A program made the position numbers and the translations under genes. From positions 25,108-75,361 of the forward strand of contig CAJOHV010000020.1 of assembly GCA_905234485.1 (NCBI GenBank): a stretch of 50,254 nucleotides of DNA. The letters are read 5' to 3'. Under the pieces are notes generated by a model. It ran no database searches. It had not been told where the DNA came from and saw only the letters and a program-made list of their open reading frames with translations. Source of the DNA: an uncultured Bacteroidales bacterium. GTDB lineage: Bacteria > Bacteroidota > Bacteroidia > Bacteroidales > UBA932. This document shows, piece after piece, positions 47,765 to 50,254 of this stretch; within the stretch, counting starts at the first letter, position 1, and each line of letters starts with the position of its first letter.

Positions 47765-49219
47765 ATGAAGAAATATATTATCATTGTTGCTCTTGCAGCA
47801 CTTGCCCTTTCCGGTTGCTCCAAAGATTTTCTTGAGGAAGCCCCCAAGCAGTCTCAAAGTGATGTTCTCACGTTGTCCACTTTCGAAGGACTTGACGCGG
47901 CTACTGCCGGCGCCTACGGTCCGCTTGCTTCCAACAACTGGTATGGAGCCGATTTCATTCTCTCTAATGAAATGCAGACTATGAACGGAAAACGCTGGAC
48001 CAACCTGTCCCAGTACATTTCCGGTCGTTATACAGATGAGTATGCTGTCCATTACACACAGACTGGCACCAAGCCGCTGTGGGGAACTGCATATTATGTG
48101 ATTCTCAGTGTAAACTCAGTTCTGGAACATCTTGACGATGCAGGAATCGAAGCAACGGATCAGCAGAAGAATAATCTCAAGGCTGAATGTCTGTTCCTCC
48201 GCGCTCTTGCTCACTTCGACCTTGTGCGCACCTACGCACAGCCTTACAACAACACCCTCACGGCAGAGTCTGCCAAACTCGGTGTTCCCGTCATCCTTAC
48301 CGTTGACGCAGAGGCTAAACCCAAGCGCGCAACCCTGGTTGAAACCTTCGCCCAGATCGAACAGGACCTTCTGGATGCAGAGGCCGCAATTGATCCTGCG
48401 TATGTCCGCAGTGGTGGCAACAACGATGCTTCCAAGGTTTCCATCTACGCCATCCAGGCTCTCCTCAGCCGCGTCTATCTCTATATGGAGAAGTGGCAGG
48501 AGGCGGCCGATTACGCGACCAAGGTTATCAATTCCGGCAAGTACACCATGTGGACTGCCGCTCAGGTGGCCGACGGTGACGACTGCGTATGGCGCGAAGA
48601 CACCCGTAAGGGCGGAGAGGTCATCTTTGAGGTTTGGACCAACCAGACTCAGAGCTATGGAACAGGTAACGAGAACGTGTGGGCTATGACCACCTATCTT
48701 GGTTATGGCGACTGCGGCGCTTCCGCCGACCTCCTCAACCTTTATGAAGCCGGTGACGCCCGCAAGACTCTCGTACAGTCTGATCCGGACGGGAACGGAC
48801 TCTTCACGATGAAGTATTTCGGTAAAGGTGTAGGAAGCATTGATGCCAACAACATCATCATCCTTCGTCTTTCCGAGATGTACCTGAACCGTGCAGAAGC
48901 TCTGCTCCACCCCGGCGTTACTGTCACCGGAGCAAGCGCAGTTACAGACCTTGCAACTATCGCGAACAACCGCGGTGCGACTCCTCTTTCTGCCACTCTT
49001 GCAAACGTTTATCTCGAGCAGGCCAAGGAATTCGCATGGGAAGCACATCTCTGGTTTGACCTTGCCCGTACAGGCCGTCCTATGACCCGTACCGATGTCT
49101 CGGGAACTTCCATCCCTACCAATATCCCGGCTGGAGATTACAGGTGGGCCATGCCTATCGCAAACCGCGAGCTTACCGTGAATCCCAACCTGATCCAGAA
49201 TGACGGTTATAACAATTAA
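47765..49219 (+). CDS. SusD-family surface glycan-binding lipoprotein
   Basis: ATG 47765 is preferred over 47753 because a purine-rich GGAAAGAG precedes it and it yields a clean lipoprotein signal (MKKYIIIVALAALALSGC, C18). The 484-residue product has the SusD hallmarks SKDFLEEAPKQSQSD, an N-terminal TPR-like region with AECLFLRALAHFDLVRTYAQPY, and the C-terminal LRLSEMYLNRAEALL and EAHLWFDLARTGRPM segments. It forms the lid on the SusC barrel and binds ligand at the cell surface. It starts 13 nt after SusC. Confidence 0.95.
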   Translation: MKKYIIIVALAALALSGCSKDFLEEAPKQSQSDVLTLSTFEGLDAATAGAYGPLASNNWYGADFILSNEMQTMNGKRWTNLSQYISGRYTDEYAVHYTQTGTKPLWGTAYYVILSVNSVLEHLDDAGIEATDQQKNNLKAECLFLRALAHFDLVRTYAQPYNNTLTAESAKLGVPVILTVDAEAKPKRATLVETFAQIEQDLLDAEAAIDPAYVRSGGNNDASKVSIYAIQALLSRVYLYMEKWQEAADYATKVINSGKYTMWTAAQVADGDDCVWREDTRKGGEVIFEVWTNQTQSYGTGNENVWAMTTYLGYGDCGASADLLNLYEAGDARKTLVQSDPDGNGLFTMKYFGKGVGSIDANNIIILRLSEMYLNRAEALLHPGVTVTGASAVTDLATIANNRGATPLSATLANVYLEQAKEFAWEAHLWFDLARTGRPMTRTDVSGTSIPTNIPAGDYRWAMPIANRELTVNPNLIQNDGYNN

Positions 49220-49224
49220 GGAGG
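49219..49224 (+). promoter_or_regulatory. Perfect Shine-Dalgarno AGGAGG before the SusE-position gene
   Basis: AGGAGG overlaps the last base of the SusD stop codon and lies 7 nt before ATG 49232. Confidence 0.6.
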
Positions 49225-49231
49225 AAAAGCT

Positions 49232-50083
49232 ATGAAATTGAACAGAATTATTATTGCTGGCGTAGCCCTCGTACTGGCCGCCTCCAACGAACTCCCCAAG
49301 TTCGCCGCTACTGACGCTTTCGCCGCCTTTAACAAGTCTGCTATGTCCGCATCCGAAGATGCAGGACGTGTGCAGATCCCTGTATCTATCGGCGCTCTCG
49401 AAGCAATTGCTACTACTGTTACCTATGAGATTGATACTGCGTCAACAGCTCAAGCTGGTGTTCACTTCAATCTCGTAGATCCAAGCGCAGTTCTCACTTT
49501 TGCGGATGGCGCTCTCACGGCCTACATCGAACTGGACCTTATTCCCATTCATGGAGAAGACGGATATACCGGAGACAAGAAGGTTATCATCAATCTTCTC
49601 AGTTCGAACGATGTAAAGATTGGTGGAGAACGCGTATGTGAGTTCACCATCAACGACCAGGATCACCCTCTGGCTGCTATCCTTGGCAAGTACACCATTA
49701 CTGACGGAACCGTTACCGAGACAACGGAGATCGTCAAGGATCCAAAAGATGTCACGGTTGTTCACTTCCCTGACATGTTCCCCGGACTTAGGGCATGGCT
49801 TGGCAATAGTGGATCAATTGATGTTGTTGGTCAGGTTTCCAAAGACCTCTCCACTATTACAATTGCCCTCCCTATCGACTCTGGCTACAAATATTCAAAC
49901 GGACAGCCGCTTAAAATATTTGCCTGCGACGCAGAGAACATCTATTACGATGTTTCAAGCATTACTTTAACCAGGACCGAAACCGGATTCTCCAGTGGAG
50001 AGTATGGAATGTGGGGTTACATTGTGAGCACCGGCGCTAACAGTAACTGGGGATATGATCCTTTCACTCTTACTAAACAATAA
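49232..50083 (+). CDS. SusE-position surface protein with Calx-beta-like domain; lipobox cysteine missing
   Basis: A 283-residue protein directly after SusD with a strong AGGAGG site. The N-terminus MKLNRIIIAGVALVLAAS followed by NELPKF resembles a lipoprotein signal in which a Cys would be expected between AS and NE, but none is there. Residues about 30-140 (FAAFNKSAMSASEDAGRVQIPVSI, GVHFNLVDPSAVLTFADG, CEFTINDQDHPLAAILG) fit a Calx-beta-like domain found in SusE-position proteins. The rest is a beta-rich domain of unknown type ending TLTKQ. Without the Cys it might be secreted or remain tethered by the uncleaved signal. Likely role is an auxiliary ligand-binding protein. Confidence 0.75.
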   Translation: MKLNRIIIAGVALVLAASNELPKFAATDAFAAFNKSAMSASEDAGRVQIPVSIGALEAIATTVTYEIDTASTAQAGVHFNLVDPSAVLTFADGALTAYIELDLIPIHGEDGYTGDKKVIINLLSSNDVKIGGERVCEFTINDQDHPLAAILGKYTITDGTVTETTEIVKDPKDVTVVHFPDMFPGLRAWLGNSGSIDVVGQVSKDLSTITIALPIDSGYKYSNGQPLKIFACDAENIYYDVSSITLTRTETGFSSGEYGMWGYIVSTGANSNWGYDPFTLTKQ

Positions 50084-50095
50084 TATTTAAGCGAG

Positions 50096-50254
50096 ATGAA
50101 AAAGTTATTTAATTATATTGCAGCGCTTGTCTGTGCGGCGATTGCCGTTTATTCTTGCACCGCAGTTCCTGAGGATCTCTCTCATGTGGACGAGGTTGTA
50201 GCAGCCCCCGAGGTGGGAATCGACATCGCATCCGTGAAGGACAGCTCAGCAGTG
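50096..50254 (+). CDS. Lipoprotein of the SusC/D operon, 3' end cut by the window
   Basis: ATG 50096, 12 nt after the previous stop, opens a frame that runs off the window end (53 codons seen). It begins with a lipoprotein signal (MKKLFNYIAALVCAAIAVYSC, split as lipobox VYSC with C21), then acidic TAVPEDLSHVDEVV. This is the place of further surface glycan-binding lipoproteins in such operons. Nothing more can be said from the fragment. Confidence 0.75.
   Translation, partial: MKKLFNYIAALVCAAIAVYSCTAVPEDLSHVDEVVAAPEVGIDIASVKDSSAV

Overview
The window comes from a GC-rich member of the Bacteroidales, probably an uncultured gut lineage. The evidence is a SusC/SusD pair, GH92 and GH109 glycosidases, a CotH lipoprotein, a Bacteroidetes-type division cluster without murF or ddl, and repeated -7 boxes of the Bacteroidetes form TAnnTTTG. 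No rRNA gene is present, so a finer placement is inference.

Layout. 1-5 kb: the 3' end of a RadC-family gene, an internally deleted serpin, then an outer-membrane barrel, a NahK-like sugar kinase and a GH109-type glycosidase in one run. 5-6.9 kb: tRNA-His with its terminator, a small lipoprotein, and about 1 kb of gene-free DNA holding a large structured element. 6.9-23.4 kb: one tight cluster mraZ-rsmH-ftsL-ftsI-murE-mraY-murD-ftsW-murG-murC-ftsQ-ftsA-ftsZ-gltX, with most genes overlapping or nearly touching; it makes lipid II and builds the divisome. 23.5-29.4 kb: rpiB, truB (carrying palindromic repeats in frame), a GH92 lipoprotein, CotH and pdxB. 29.5-32.5 kb: an AT-richer accessory island with a broken lipoprotein gene, a hicA remnant with an intact hicB, a STAND-type ATPase and an Xre regulator. 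32.6-36 kb: pnp, rpsO and a YhcG nuclease fragment. 36-36.8 kb: a second copy of the structured element, then tandem hairpin repeats. 36.9-44.4 kb: nitroreductase lipoprotein, PDZ protein, outer-membrane barrel, a membrane polyferredoxin with an Fe-S aldo/keto reductase, thiamine pyrophosphokinase and a histidine acid phosphatase. 44.6-50.25 kb: a SusC/SusD operon with two further surface proteins, the last cut by the window edge.

The most interesting content is non-coding. The two gene-free tracts (about 5841-6703 and 36039-36628) share a collinear series of hairpins whose stems differ in sequence but keep pairing. They end in 141-146 bp modules, each made of two units whose GGGGT cores lie 72-73 bp apart. 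I do not recognise this element. A second family of about 28 bp palindromes (six-base arms, 15-16 nt loop of the form GAAAA..GG..TTTT) lies between genes and twice inside truB, and a third repeat has lengthened the C-terminus of RsmH.
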